A stretch of 64,000 nucleotides of DNA from positions 1,009,896 to 1,073,895 of the forward strand of contig NC_012865.1 in NCBI RefSeq assembly GCF_000026945.1. Reading direction: 5' to 3'. Under the pieces are notes generated by a model, which was given only the letters and a program-made list of their open reading frames with translations, did no database searches and was not told where the DNA came from. The translations under genes and the position numbers were made by a program. This DNA is from Candida dubliniensis CD36. Its lineage: Eukaryota > Ascomycota > Pichiomycetes > Serinales > Debaryomycetaceae. This document shows positions 29,101-38,522 of the stretch, piece by piece. How positions within the stretch are numbered: position 1 is the first letter of the stretch; each line of letters starts with the position of its first letter.

Positions 29101-30021
29101 TATTGGGTGTGGCGTCTCCTTGACGTTGTTGAAATCTCCACATGCAACAACAATGTCGTAATTACCATCTTCCTCTTCTCCATCGCTCTCATCACCTGAT
29201 CGCTTGCTTCTCTGATACTGCACCGCTTCTTTCGACCCAATCATTCGCGGGTTTCCAATGTCCTTAAGTGTTCGGGGCACATTCACTTCCAACGACCATG
29301 TACATCTACTGGATAAATCATCAATGCATGGCACCCACGACGACGTCGATACATTGTAGTTGGAATTTGTCGTATATGCATGCCACAACTTCTTTTCAAT
29401 GTCTTCGTTGGTAACAAAATTCACTCCATTCTGCGGGTTCTTGACTTTGTAAACCACTTTCAACTGTATTGGCGTGTAATAATACTCGCTTCCTGTGCCC
29501 TTGGATTTTAGATGCAGAGGCGTAGCCGTCCCACCCGGGGTCTGTATCGAATTAATATCAGTCAACTCAAACTTCATATTGTCTGGCAAAAGAATTTTAA
29601 GTTCCTGGGTATTGCACTCTTCGTCGTGCTTGAAGATATAGTCCAACTTTGATCGTATAAAGTGGTGCTGATGTACACTAATCGCATCGGAATACAAGTC
29701 CATCACTTCGGAATCCTCACCGTCGTTGATGTATAGCATATCGTCATGCACATAATTCAATGACCTGCTTCCATTAATTAAAACATCCTTTATTTCCATC
29801 TCGCGACAATCTAACTTGATCACTTTAAGTTTGTTCGACGTGGGTATGACCGTCAATTCTGTAAACCCATCAATGCTATTACTGGCTAAATCAATATCTA
29901 TATTAACTCTCTGATGTGCAACTCTAAACGACTGATAATTAACAACTTTCTTCGTACTTATATGCCTTGAAAGTGGAGTATTTACCATTCGTGGTGTTCC
30001 ATGATTAGATGCAGACGGCAT
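26137..30021 (-). CDS. TAF2: TFIID subunit TAF2
   Basis: 1294 residues from the ATG at 30021 (MPSASNHGTPR); an upstream ATG would add a lysine-rich stretch read from a T-tract and was rejected. The N-terminal half has the M1-aminopeptidase fold seen in TAF2: the beta-domain start FRVAHQRVNIDIDLASNSIDGF, WVPCIDDLSSRCTWSLEV, SYAIVFVRYLVCQTSNFAGL and WAGINISPQTFNDMW. The HExxH zinc motif is absent, as expected for this non-enzymatic subunit. HEAT-like repeats follow, with a basic C-terminus. TAF2 contacts promoter DNA at the initiator within TFIID. Yeast TAF2 is ~1400 residues. Confidence 0.88.
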   Translation of the reverse strand: MPSASNHGTPRMVNTPLSRHISTKKVVNYQSFRVAHQRVNIDIDLASNSIDGFTELTVIPTSNKLKVIKLDCREMEIKDVLINGSRSLNYVHDDMLYINDGEDSEVMDLYSDAISVHQHHFIRSKLDYIFKHDEECNTQELKILLPDNMKFELTDINSIQTPGGTATPLHLKSKGTGSEYYYTPIQLKVVYKVKNPQNGVNFVTNEDIEKKLWHAYTTNSNYNVSTSSWVPCIDDLSSRCTWSLEVNVPRTLKDIGNPRMIGSKEAVQYQRSKRSGDESDGEEEDGNYDIVVACGDFNNVKETPHPIDMSKKVVSWSIFNPVCAHHVGWAVGCFESFVVFTGPKEEDEEDTELRGDDVNNAVTIYSHPEDVEWAKNTTVITNKAMDFFLKEYGSFPFSSYAIVFVRYLVCQTSNFAGLSVMSSKLLYPPNMIEPMFSVTDVILKSIATQWAGINISPQTFNDMWCTIGIAGFMAISFIKKLMGANEFRYRLRKQMDKVVAEDVGRHAIATPKLKYPVCEVDMEFVWLKSPIVLFILDNRMTKTDKSFGLSRVLPKLFLQAMSGSLPNGTLSTEHFRYVCEKVNRNKLDGFFKQWVFGAGAPIFRISQRFNKKKGMIEMNIRQVQHYERKPRKLDSCGFIDDAIAYLDEETVPPQQHVFTGPMTIRVHESDGSPYEHIVELKEANTKLDIQYNSKFRKIKKKDEGVDPGIAFNQFGDVLVSAAEMQEWNLRDWDKRDEESLSSEPFEWIRGDVDFEWIARIDIKQPDFMFGSQLVYDRDIEAQLEAVRYFGELEKTNVTYCTALTRTLMDERYFYGVRIAAAQALADCCSEANNFIGLEYLLKAFGELYCFDGSFIPKSNDFSDFRGFMLQRAFPKILCGIKDNDGRVPKRVQELLLNLVKYNDNSGNVFVDSLYVSELVEALVSSTVSGGRDDGFVDKVVGELFRLQKMDRWVVSYQNVIEVTCIQQSIRMALAGVRKVSLEELLYMTLDKYPMEARVEAFSGILGLGGLKDKSVLQYFVKVCLLNFERPLYRSKLVEALVRAVSEVALHGVSTVDNTVGVSRIIIDDGNAAMKSKRDDIARASVKGAIEILRRDFSGDEGLRETMWELLHTSLVGLHERRSIFCLCRVLFKEVDSYMAKVPVPSMPVDEYVRKKIVAKVGYPGQVTIKREGRFKIQLASRKVKVEHRPLKISLKPVRQEIVHVDPDVPTRVTFKLPSHRIAARRVEVDGTVVTIKLGRDMKSKLDSLVHRYVRIDTKRRKIEASKVPFIEGGNTSKEKERRKVYIHFGGNMGT

Positions 30022-30121
30022 GTTGTAGATGTGTATGGTGTTTAAGAAGTGATGATTGTTTTGCTTTTTTTTTTTTTTTTTGTCGATTTTAGAACGAAGC
30101 GTGTGCACACCCCAAGTTTTC

Positions 30122-31561
30122 CTATTTGCAGTAAGAGAATCTATTTTTTTTGAGAACCCATTCGTAGTCTATATCATGGTCTGAAGACGTAACTCCTACG
30201 GTTGGAAAGGCTATAATCGTCCCACAGCTGGATTTTACCGCTGGAAGTGTATCAAAAGACTTGCTCGCATCAAGGTTGCCGTGTAAGAGGCGCTTGTGTC
30301 TTTTATGGATATACAGAATAACTGAAAGCTGACCGCGATAGGTGTTTGATGTCGCTCTTAACCAAAACCTACTATCAAACAATTTCCACTCGCCCATGGT
30401 TAGCACTTCCTGAACGGCAGGCCAATCCTTTGTTGTTATCGGACACCTGTATATGTGAATAGGAACATATTCCGACAGAGTGTTGTTTGTAACCTCAAAC
30501 ACTAAATTCATCATTGTCAATTTAAATGTGCCCGACTCGCCTTGGTCGAGAAAACTAGTAATTCTTGGTATCAACTGTCTTTCTAGTTTTGCATACGCCC
30601 AGTGATAGTGTTTCAATGTGGAATACGGGTGTAGAATCCTATAGAGAAATCGACTCGTAACAATCCCATTTGTGTGGTCTAAACATTGCCGTGGGAGTTT
30701 CACCCACAACGATCCTAGCCCAGGATACTCTCTAATTAGGCCATTCCTCTGCAAGCTGTTAGACAACGCCATGGCCTTGTTTTCAAGCATTGTTGCAAAC
30801 TCTAAACACTTTCTATGCAGATCAATCAACTCGCTTTTACGTATTAGCAAATACGGCGAACGACTTTGGTTGTTTTTTGCAGGTATAACGTCGTTTATCA
30901 AATGCCGTAAATAATTCCTCCTGGTCAAGCTCACATCCTTGTTTGTAGGATCTGTCACATATGCAATATTGTTGAGTTGACATGTTTCAAGAATGTCTTG
31001 TTTATCGTAATCCCAAAATGGCCGTAAGATCCGGACTTGACTGGCTTGGTTGAAAAGAGTTGATTCAGGACTCAAGTCTCTGCTAATGGGCAACGGCGAT
31101 ACCTTGTGCGTTCCTGCTAATCCGAAAATGGATGAGTTTCCCTGTAGTCTTTGAATAAACGTCTCTAGCTGGTCGTCTCTGTGATGGCCCAAAAATAGCA
31201 CTGGAATCTCCTTCTCGTAACAAACCTGTGCCATTGCCTCATATCTCTTTTCTCTAGCAACTTCTTCAAAGTTGTTTAGTTTTGTAGGATCCACCCCAGC
31301 TGGATAGTCTAACGACTTGATGATATGGTTTAAATTCCAATTTTTCACTCGTTCATGCACTGCCAAAGCTTCTCGACTAGATTCGGTCCGGTATTTATGG
31401 TCGATGGTGATGGCATATATCTCGAATTGACACTGCAGCAATAGCCACGTCAAAAGCATGGAGTCTGGACCACCCGACAACGCAACAGCTACCTTTTTCG
31501 GTACTGTTCCACCTAACAACTTGTCAAGCGACTTCCGAAATACCACATTACCTATAGCCAT
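30122..31561 (-). CDS. tRNA(Ile)-lysidine synthetase (TilS type), probably mitochondrial
   Basis: 479 residues from the ATG at 31561 (MAIGNVVFRKSLDKLLGG); 21 earlier codons begin with TTG and were left out. The PP-loop SGGPDS is at 29-34. TilS signatures follow: IDHKYR, GHHRDDQLETFIQRLQG, and ILRPFWDYDKQDI with YVTDPTNKD and TRRNYLRHLI. TilS converts C34 of tRNA-Ile(CAU) to lysidine so that it reads AUA as isoleucine. S. cerevisiae mitochondria read AUA as methionine, whereas Candida mitochondria use AUA for isoleucine, which would explain a nuclear TilS. The basic N-terminus is compatible with import. Divergent from ILS1 across a 148-bp promoter. Confidence 0.85.
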   Translation of the reverse strand: MAIGNVVFRKSLDKLLGGTVPKKVAVALSGGPDSMLLTWLLLQCQFEIYAITIDHKYRTESSREALAVHERVKNWNLNHIIKSLDYPAGVDPTKLNNFEEVAREKRYEAMAQVCYEKEIPVLFLGHHRDDQLETFIQRLQGNSSIFGLAGTHKVSPLPISRDLSPESTLFNQASQVRILRPFWDYDKQDILETCQLNNIAYVTDPTNKDVSLTRRNYLRHLINDVIPAKNNQSRSPYLLIRKSELIDLHRKCLEFATMLENKAMALSNSLQRNGLIREYPGLGSLWVKLPRQCLDHTNGIVTSRFLYRILHPYSTLKHYHWAYAKLERQLIPRITSFLDQGESGTFKLTMMNLVFEVTNNTLSEYVPIHIYRCPITTKDWPAVQEVLTMGEWKLFDSRFWLRATSNTYRGQLSVILYIHKRHKRLLHGNLDASKSFDTLPAVKSSCGTIIAFPTVGVTSSDHDIDYEWVLKKNRFSYCK

Positions 31562-31709
31562 CCTATGTGTGCCATTGAGTGATGAAGACGAGAGCAGGTC
31601 GTGTGGTCTCACGATATGTGTCACAACGAAACCTGAAAAAAAAAAAAAAAAAAAAAAAAATAAGCAGAAAATTTTTCCATCTATTAGTCATCTATCCAAC
31701 TATACAAAC
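31562..31709. promoter_or_regulatory. Divergent promoter TilS-like gene / ILS1 with an A25 tract
   Basis: 148 bp between start codons, containing 25 consecutive A residues at 31636-31660. Long poly(dA:dT) tracts are typical nucleosome-free promoter elements in yeasts. Two isoleucine-decoding genes share this spacer. Confidence 0.65.
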
Positions 31710-34700
31710 ATGTCAAGCAACAATACCCCTCAAGGTGTTTTTAGTTTCCCCAAGGAAGAAGAAGCAGTTATCAAACACTGGGACGAGGTCAATGCTTTTC
31801 AAAGAACTTTAGAGTTAACCGAAGACTTGCCGCCATTTGCATTTTTTGATGGACCACCATTTGCCACAGGTACACCTCATTACGGGCACATCTTGGCCTC
31901 TACAGTCAAGGATATTATCCCACGTTATGCCACGATGAACGGGTATCATGTGGAGAGAAGATTTGGTTGGGATACCCATGGTTTGCCAGTAGAACACGAA
32001 ATCGACAAAAAGTTAAACATCACCTCCAAAGAAGACGTCTATGCCATGGGTATTGACAAGTACAATGCCGAGTGTCGTGCCATTGTCATGAGATACGCCG
32101 ACGAATGGCGTAGAACAATCAAGAGATTGGGGAGATGGATTGATATGGACAATGATTACAAAACCTTGTACCCGGAATTTATGGAATCCGTGTGGTGGGC
32201 ATTCAAGGAATTGTTCAACAAGGATGCCGTTTATAGAGGTTTACGAGTTATGCCATACTCCACTGCTTGTACCACCCCCTTATCTAACTTTGAAGCCCAA
32301 CAAAACTATAAAGATGTTAACGACCCAGCACTTACTATTTCCTTCCCATTGCTTGATGATGAAGATACTTGTTTGGTTGCTTGGACCACCACGCCTTGGA
32401 CTTTGCCAGCAAATCTTGCATTAGCAGTTAATCCAAAGTTTGAGTATGTAAAGATTTTTGACGAAGAAAAAAAGAAAAACTTTATTCTTTTGGAAAGTTT
32501 GATCAGCACTTTGTACAAGAAACCTAAATCTGCCAAGTTCAAGGTGGTTGAGAAAATCTTAGGTAAAGACTTGGTTGGACTCAAATACAAGCCATTGTTT
32601 AACTATTTCTATGAGGATTTCAAGGATACCGGGTTTAGAGTTATTCCTGCCGACTATGTCACCAACGATTCTGGTACTGGTATTGTTCATCAAGCCCCAT
32701 CATATGGTGAAGAAGATTTCAATAGTACCAAAGCAGCAGGAGTTATTACTGAGAAAAAGTTACCGATAAGCATTGTTGATGACTCAGGGAGAATGGAATC
32801 CAATGTTCCTGAGTTTGCCGGTATGTACTTTAAGGATGCTGACAAAGCCATTATCAAGAAATTACTGGAAGAAGGTAGAATCTTGGTCAACACCCAAGTG
32901 AAGCACTCGTACCCATTCTGCTGGAGATCCGATACCCCATTGATGTACAGAACCGTCCCTGCATGGTTTGTTAGAATTGGTGAAGTCATTCCTGAAATGT
33001 TGGACAATGTCGAAAAGACCAACTGGGTTCCTTCCAACATTAAAGATAAAAGATTCTCCAATTGGATTGCCAATGCCAGAGACTGGAACATTTCCAGAAA
33101 TAGATACTGGGGTACACCAATTCCATTATGGGTCTCTGACGATTTTGAAGAAATGGTTTGTGTTGGTTCGATCCAGGAATTGAGAGACTTGTCTGGCCGC
33201 GACGACATTACTGATATTCATCGTGAAAGTATCGATTCCATCACCATTCCATCGAAAAAGGGTAAGGGTCAATTGAAAAGAATTGAAGAAGTTTTTGATT
33301 GCTGGTTTGAATCCGGTTCCATGCCATATGCATCCAAACATTATCCATTTGAAAACGAAAAGAAGTTTTTGGATGCATTCCCAGCAAATTTCATTTCCGA
33401 AGGTTTGGATCAAACCAGAGGTTGGTTTTACACATTGACTGTATTGGGTACTCATTTGTTCAAAACTGCACCATATCAGAACGTTATTGTCACTGGTATT
33501 GTGTTGGCAGCCGATGGTAAAAAGATGTCGAAACGTTTAAAGAACTACCCAGACCCAACTTTGGTGTTGGAAAAATACGGTGCTGATGCATTGAGATTGT
33601 ACTTGATTAATTCTCCTGTGTTGAGAGCTGAAACATTAAAGTTTAAAGAAGAAGGGGTGAAGGAAATCGTTTCTAGTGTGTTGTTGCCATGGTACAACTC
33701 ATACAAGTTCTTAAAGGATGCTGCTGATCTTTTCAAGAAGGATAATGGCAAAGACTTTGTTTATGACGGCAGTTTACATTCGACCAATGTTATGGATAGA
33801 TGGTTATTAGCGTCAATCCAATCTTTGATCAAGTTTATTCACGAAGAGATGACTGGGTACAGATTGTATACTGTTGTTCCTAGATTGTTGCATTTCATTG
33901 ACGACTTGACCAACTGGTACATTAGATTCAACCGTCGTAGAATCAAGGGTTATGCTGCTGATGACGTTGAAGACACCCAAAAGGGTCTTAATACATTGGC
34001 AGAAGCTTTGTTGACCTTGTCTAGAGCAATGGCCCCTTTCACTCCATACTTGGCTGATGGAATTTACCAAAGAATTAAAGTGTACTTTAAGCAAGAAGAT
34101 TTGGAAAAGTTTGCTATCAACTCCAAGAACGTTGACTTGAGATCAGTGCATTTCTTGAGCTACCCATCAGTGAGACAAGAGTTGTTTGATGAAAAGATCG
34201 AGATTGCTGTCGCAAGAATGCAAAAGGTTATTGACATGGCCAGAAACATCAGAGAAAAGAAGATGATTTCATTAAAGACTCCATTGAGCGAGTTGGTAGT
34301 TTTGAGTGCAGATGCCGATTTGTTGAAAGATATTGATTCTTTGAAAGGATACATTAGCGATGAGTTGAACGTGAGAAATGTCGTCATCACCTCCGATGAA
34401 GCCAAGTACTGCGTTGAATACTCGTGTGTTGCTGATTGGCCAGTGTTGGGTAAAAAGTTAAAGTCAGACGCCAAAAAAGTCAAAGCAGCATTGCCCAAGG
34501 TTTCTTCTGAAGAAGTACAAAGATTTGCTGAATGTGGTAGAATCACTGTCGATGGTATCGACTTGGTCACTGAAGATTTGCAAGTGCAAAGAGGCTTGCC
34601 TGCTTCTAAAGCTGAAGAAGGCCAAGAGTTTAGATCTCACCAGGATGTGTTGATTATTTTGGATGTCAATTTGCACCCTGAATTAGAAAGTGAAGGTTTG

Positions 34701-34964
34701 GCAAGAGAGTTGATTAACCGTATCCAAAGATTGCGTAAAAAGGCTGGTTTGAACACAACTGATGATGTTCAAGTTCAATACCATGTGGTCAAAGATACCA
34801 TCGACTTGCCAAAGGTTATCAAGGACAATGAAGAGTTGTTGTTGAAATCTACAAAGTATCCAATTGAGGAATTAAAGGATGCACAGGATCTGGCTAACAT
34901 CATCACCGATGAAGAGCAGACCATTAACGATACAGTGTTTAATTTGCGTTTATTAAAGATTTAG
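31710..34964 (+). CDS. ILS1: Cytosolic isoleucyl-tRNA synthetase
   Basis: 1084 residues from the ATG at 31710 (MSSNNTPQGVFSF); the frame is open 84 codons further upstream, but that stretch is antisense to the TilS-like gene and includes the A25 tract. Class I synthetase: the HIGH-type motif HYGH at 57-60 (PPFATGTPHYGH), the CP1 editing domain (~180-390, WTTTPWTLPANLA), KMSKR near 605 (ADGKKMSKRLKNYPDP), then the anticodon-binding helical domain and the eukaryotic C-terminal extension. It charges tRNA-Ile in the cytosol. No presequence. Codons are strongly biased, fitting high expression. Its stop is 12 bp from the convergent RTT10 stop. Confidence 0.95.
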   Translation: MSSNNTPQGVFSFPKEEEAVIKHWDEVNAFQRTLELTEDLPPFAFFDGPPFATGTPHYGHILASTVKDIIPRYATMNGYHVERRFGWDTHGLPVEHEIDKKLNITSKEDVYAMGIDKYNAECRAIVMRYADEWRRTIKRLGRWIDMDNDYKTLYPEFMESVWWAFKELFNKDAVYRGLRVMPYSTACTTPLSNFEAQQNYKDVNDPALTISFPLLDDEDTCLVAWTTTPWTLPANLALAVNPKFEYVKIFDEEKKKNFILLESLISTLYKKPKSAKFKVVEKILGKDLVGLKYKPLFNYFYEDFKDTGFRVIPADYVTNDSGTGIVHQAPSYGEEDFNSTKAAGVITEKKLPISIVDDSGRMESNVPEFAGMYFKDADKAIIKKLLEEGRILVNTQVKHSYPFCWRSDTPLMYRTVPAWFVRIGEVIPEMLDNVEKTNWVPSNIKDKRFSNWIANARDWNISRNRYWGTPIPLWVSDDFEEMVCVGSIQELRDLSGRDDITDIHRESIDSITIPSKKGKGQLKRIEEVFDCWFESGSMPYASKHYPFENEKKFLDAFPANFISEGLDQTRGWFYTLTVLGTHLFKTAPYQNVIVTGIVLAADGKKMSKRLKNYPDPTLVLEKYGADALRLYLINSPVLRAETLKFKEEGVKEIVSSVLLPWYNSYKFLKDAADLFKKDNGKDFVYDGSLHSTNVMDRWLLASIQSLIKFIHEEMTGYRLYTVVPRLLHFIDDLTNWYIRFNRRRIKGYAADDVEDTQKGLNTLAEALLTLSRAMAPFTPYLADGIYQRIKVYFKQEDLEKFAINSKNVDLRSVHFLSYPSVRQELFDEKIEIAVARMQKVIDMARNIREKKMISLKTPLSELVVLSADADLLKDIDSLKGYISDELNVRNVVITSDEAKYCVEYSCVADWPVLGKKLKSDAKKVKAALPKVSSEEVQRFAECGRITVDGIDLVTEDLQVQRGLPASKAEEGQEFRSHQDVLIILDVNLHPELESEGLARELINRIQRLRKKAGLNTTDDVQVQYHVVKDTIDLPKVIKDNEELLLKSTKYPIEELKDAQDLANIITDEEQTINDTVFNLRLLKI

Positions 34965-34976
34965 AGTAGATTGTTA

Positions 34977-37817
34977 TTAATACACGATTTCCCATGTACT
35001 GATACCAGCGCCTCCAATCACTGCTAGTGTTTTGTTGTTTACTGTAGTTGTGTCGCAGCACCCAGTGTCGGCAATTGTAGTATATCTTGCTCCTGTGCAA
35101 ACTAATTTGCCCAGTGAGAATGTCCATAATCTAACAATCTGGTCAACTGAGGTGGCGATAAATGATTTGTTGTCGACATACCCAATGGAGGTGATGGTCG
35201 CAGAGGCTGCGTCTTCCACTCGATCAATAAGTTTGATAGATGTGTTGTTGACTTGCGAGACTGTTATTGCGTTGTCATCCCCACCGGTAATCAAATAGTC
35301 TTGGTGGATGCCTATCGCCTTGACACCACTTTGATGGAGCTTTTCTTTTGCCACTGCTTTTGCAGTGGTTGTGTCGTAGATTGTCACACACCCATCAGTA
35401 GTGCCAATAAGTAAATGGTGGTTGTTTAGAAATTGACAATTCAAAATGCAGCACGTAGAATAAAACCATGAATTAAGCAAGTGGAACCCAGTGTCAAAAT
35501 CAAACTGCCATACCTTAATGTTGGAGTCTGAATAAACCGTGGCGATGGTAAACCCCACATCATTCTCTATCGAGCTGAAATCCATTACACGCAAATCTGG
35601 TATCTCCTTGGTCGGGTTTAATCGGTTATACTCCATAAGCATGGGGAGTTCTCCCGACCAACTCAATTTCCATATAATAAACTCTTCATTGGCAGCCGAG
35701 CTGGCAATAAAATGTTTGCTTAAAAATTTAATCTTCTGCATTCCCGAGACGTGGTTGGTCATGTTCCAAATGTTTACGAGTTTGCCATCGTCGGACAATT
35801 TACTGAGACATATTGACGAATCTTCAGACGATGTTGCCACTAGTTTATGGTCGCTGGAAATTGTCACATCACGTATCTCACGGCCATGAGTACCATTCTG
35901 AATCAACCCAAACGTGTCGTTGAATCGTACGTGGTGGGTGCGTATACATAACTCGCTTTTCAAAGTGTAGATAAATCTAAAGTGCTTTGCCTCATCGTGA
36001 TAGAACTTATAGTGTCTGTGTCCACTCCCACCACACTGCTCATTCATGATCTCAATCTGCTTGGTTTCGTTCCATACGAAAAAGTATGATGATTTAAAGC
36101 CGTACAACACCAACTCGTTGTTGTGCATAAACCCACCTTCAATTACCCCTCTAGTGATTTTGTTCTGCTGCAAGATGTTTAGTGACAAAGCGGGGGTTAT
36201 TTCAGCAATAGTGTAGAACCCATCTCTAGCAACAATCAATACTTGGAGACTTTCTGGAGTTGTGGTAATAATCGACAACGACGAAACTGAATCGCCTGGC
36301 GATATTTTCTTAAACACAGATGCTACCAGCGTTTCCAAATCAAATATTCCAATAGTAACTTTCTTCGATGCCAAGATGAGTTTGTGGTGGACTGTATCTA
36401 CTGCCATGGCAGTTACACTAAATCTCGGCTCCGGTTTAGGAATGTCCCATGTTTGGGACATCTGCAAGCCCGTCATGGTGAGCGTCAATTCGTGGAGTGT
36501 AAATGGAACATTCGGGTTTGGACTTTCAAGCAACACAAAGTATCTGCCATAGCTTGTGTCGAGCAACATGTTAACTATCTTGTTGCTGGTTGGGGTAGTG
36601 ATCCATGTTGGAGTAGCACTGTCATCAATAGACAAAATTCTTCCATCTCTAGCACAGATTAGTACCACGCCAAGTTCAGCAAATCCACTAACAACTCCAA
36701 ACCCATCAAATTCTGCAAAATGGCCCAAGCTGGTAAATTTGTTGTCCCTACGTATGAGCAAATAACCATTTGACATTAACAAGACAAGAAATCCCAGCAA
36801 CTCAAAATAATCTCTAATAAAATCAGTCTTGCTGAGACTGATGGTGGATGATATTTCTGATAATGAAAACCTTTGACGGTTTTGCCGGGTCAAGTCATGG
36901 ACTCTGACTTTCCCATCTGCGCCACCGGTTACGGCAATTTTCAAATCGGCATTATCGACATCACCACTCCAAATGTGTTTCCCACGGTGGAAATTTTCCC
37001 ACAATTCTATTTGTTCGAGTAATTCGTGGCCAGGCGTATACTCCCACATACGCATGGTACAGTCCTCCCCACAGGACATTATTTTTAGGGGCTTCCCACT
37101 GAAAAACTCTAGGGACCAAATTCTCGATCCATGTCCCCAACCGGTTGCTAGTAATTTCCCTTCATTAAAGCTGTACAATTTAATTGACCTGTCGTCCGAA
37201 CACGATACAATATACTGTCCTGATGGGTCAATTTTGATTCCAAAAATAGACCCTTCGTGATCAGTCAAGTTGTGTTTGATTGTTTGACTGTACAAGTCCC
37301 AGATGATCGTTCCGTTCATCACTGTACCAGCGGCGACATAGATATCACCGCTTGGTAGTTTTGTAATTGACCCGCTGTACAATATCGATTTCTCCTTGCA
37401 ATCGATTTTATCCACCACCGAAAAGTTGGTTGTGTCGATCTTTATAATTGTGTTGTGGGAGTTTAGCAATAGTATGTGCTTGTCGTCCAAAACGTAGGAA
37501 GTGACAATCCACTCATTGATTGTGTGTTCCATCGCAGATACGCTTTTAGTGTCTATCAACTCTGCCAACAGCAGAACAAGAAACGAGCGTCCACCACTAA
37601 TAACAACCGTGTCGTTCTCGGCATTGATATCAATATGATGAATCTTGTTTCTATGGAACACTTGTTTGTCAAAAATAAGACTGGCCTCATCATTGATGTG
37701 AAAAATTTTTAAAGTTGGTCCATAACCGACAATAATATAGTTCTTGTAAATCTTTAATGCTGTGACTGGGCCATAATGATTGAGTGGCCTAAACCTTGTA
37801 GATAGTTTGTCTGACAT
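34977..37817 (-). CDS. RTT10: WD40 protein, Rtt10/WDR6 (tRNA 2'-O-methylation partner)
   Basis: 946 residues made of WD40-like repeats throughout. Clear ones include HEGSIFGIKIDPSGQYIVS, CSDDRSIKLYSF, SCGEDCTMRMWEYT, TGGADGKVRVHDL and, near the C-terminus, GGDDNAITVSQV and ATSVDQIVRLWTF. The N-terminus (HYGPVTALKIYKNYIIVGYGPTLKIF) and overall length match yeast Rtt10/Trm734 and human WDR6, which partner the Trm7 (FTSJ1) methyltransferase for position 34 of tRNAs and affect endosomal recycling. Utp13-type WD40 proteins were considered, but the N-terminal block fits WDR6 better. Confidence 0.78.
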   Translation of the reverse strand: MSDKLSTRFRPLNHYGPVTALKIYKNYIIVGYGPTLKIFHINDEASLIFDKQVFHRNKIHHIDINAENDTVVISGGRSFLVLLLAELIDTKSVSAMEHTINEWIVTSYVLDDKHILLLNSHNTIIKIDTTNFSVVDKIDCKEKSILYSGSITKLPSGDIYVAAGTVMNGTIIWDLYSQTIKHNLTDHEGSIFGIKIDPSGQYIVSCSDDRSIKLYSFNEGKLLATGWGHGSRIWSLEFFSGKPLKIMSCGEDCTMRMWEYTPGHELLEQIELWENFHRGKHIWSGDVDNADLKIAVTGGADGKVRVHDLTRQNRQRFSLSEISSTISLSKTDFIRDYFELLGFLVLLMSNGYLLIRRDNKFTSLGHFAEFDGFGVVSGFAELGVVLICARDGRILSIDDSATPTWITTPTSNKIVNMLLDTSYGRYFVLLESPNPNVPFTLHELTLTMTGLQMSQTWDIPKPEPRFSVTAMAVDTVHHKLILASKKVTIGIFDLETLVASVFKKISPGDSVSSLSIITTTPESLQVLIVARDGFYTIAEITPALSLNILQQNKITRGVIEGGFMHNNELVLYGFKSSYFFVWNETKQIEIMNEQCGGSGHRHYKFYHDEAKHFRFIYTLKSELCIRTHHVRFNDTFGLIQNGTHGREIRDVTISSDHKLVATSSEDSSICLSKLSDDGKLVNIWNMTNHVSGMQKIKFLSKHFIASSAANEEFIIWKLSWSGELPMLMEYNRLNPTKEIPDLRVMDFSSIENDVGFTIATVYSDSNIKVWQFDFDTGFHLLNSWFYSTCCILNCQFLNNHHLLIGTTDGCVTIYDTTTAKAVAKEKLHQSGVKAIGIHQDYLITGGDDNAITVSQVNNTSIKLIDRVEDAASATITSIGYVDNKSFIATSVDQIVRLWTFSLGKLVCTGARYTTIADTGCCDTTTVNNKTLAVIGGAGISTWEIVY

Positions 37818-38522
37818 GTAGTCAAAGAAGAAAGGGTGGAAGAAGATTTTCTTTTTTTGCGATGAGATTTTAAAGTGAGCACAGAAAATGAGTAACCTGG
37901 CTCAGAAGTGACAACATGAGAGAGTTGATTACTAAGCTACACAGAGTCAGCTTCTATGGAGTGGTTCCATCTCTAAGATGTTAGTTGACCGACTGTAAAA
38001 CCAATCATAGTACTCTGAAGTTTCGTAGAAGTGGAGATTACGAGAGGGTGTGTGCTCTCAGCTAGAAGGGTATTTACGAGTCATTTATTAAAGATACTAA
38101 TTAAACAGATTCTATTCCCATTTCTGTACTTTACAATATTAGTATCCACTTTTTTATTCCAATAAACTTGCCCATTCATTTCTAACAAAAAAGTCATATT
38201 CATTATAAAGGATTGCTTTTTTCAAATTTCTTATATGTTTTGACAAACTCAATAAAATGCTGATAATTAATATTCCTCATGTTATGTAGCAGTTTTATAT
38301 GTGACAACCCTCCATGTCTGAACTCACCAGGACATCTCAAGATCTAGTATCTGAGTAGCAGACAACATAGGTATACACCTAGCCATTGACCAAATACTTT
38401 CTAAAAGATGCGTTTGGTTAGAAATTCGCATGTTTTTTGGTAGAAAATTCTACCCCCCAAAAAAAAGGGCCCAGCACAGTTACTACTTTCCCTATTGTAT
38501 AAGGTACATCAGTATATGGTAT
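37818..38522. other. Intergenic region, RTT10 promoter and SulP 3' flank
   Basis: About 0.7 kb with no gene seen. Near 38440 there is an inverted repeat (GGTAGAA / TTCTACC, 2-nt spacer) followed by a C6A9-type run, just beyond the transporter stop. Confidence 0.4.
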
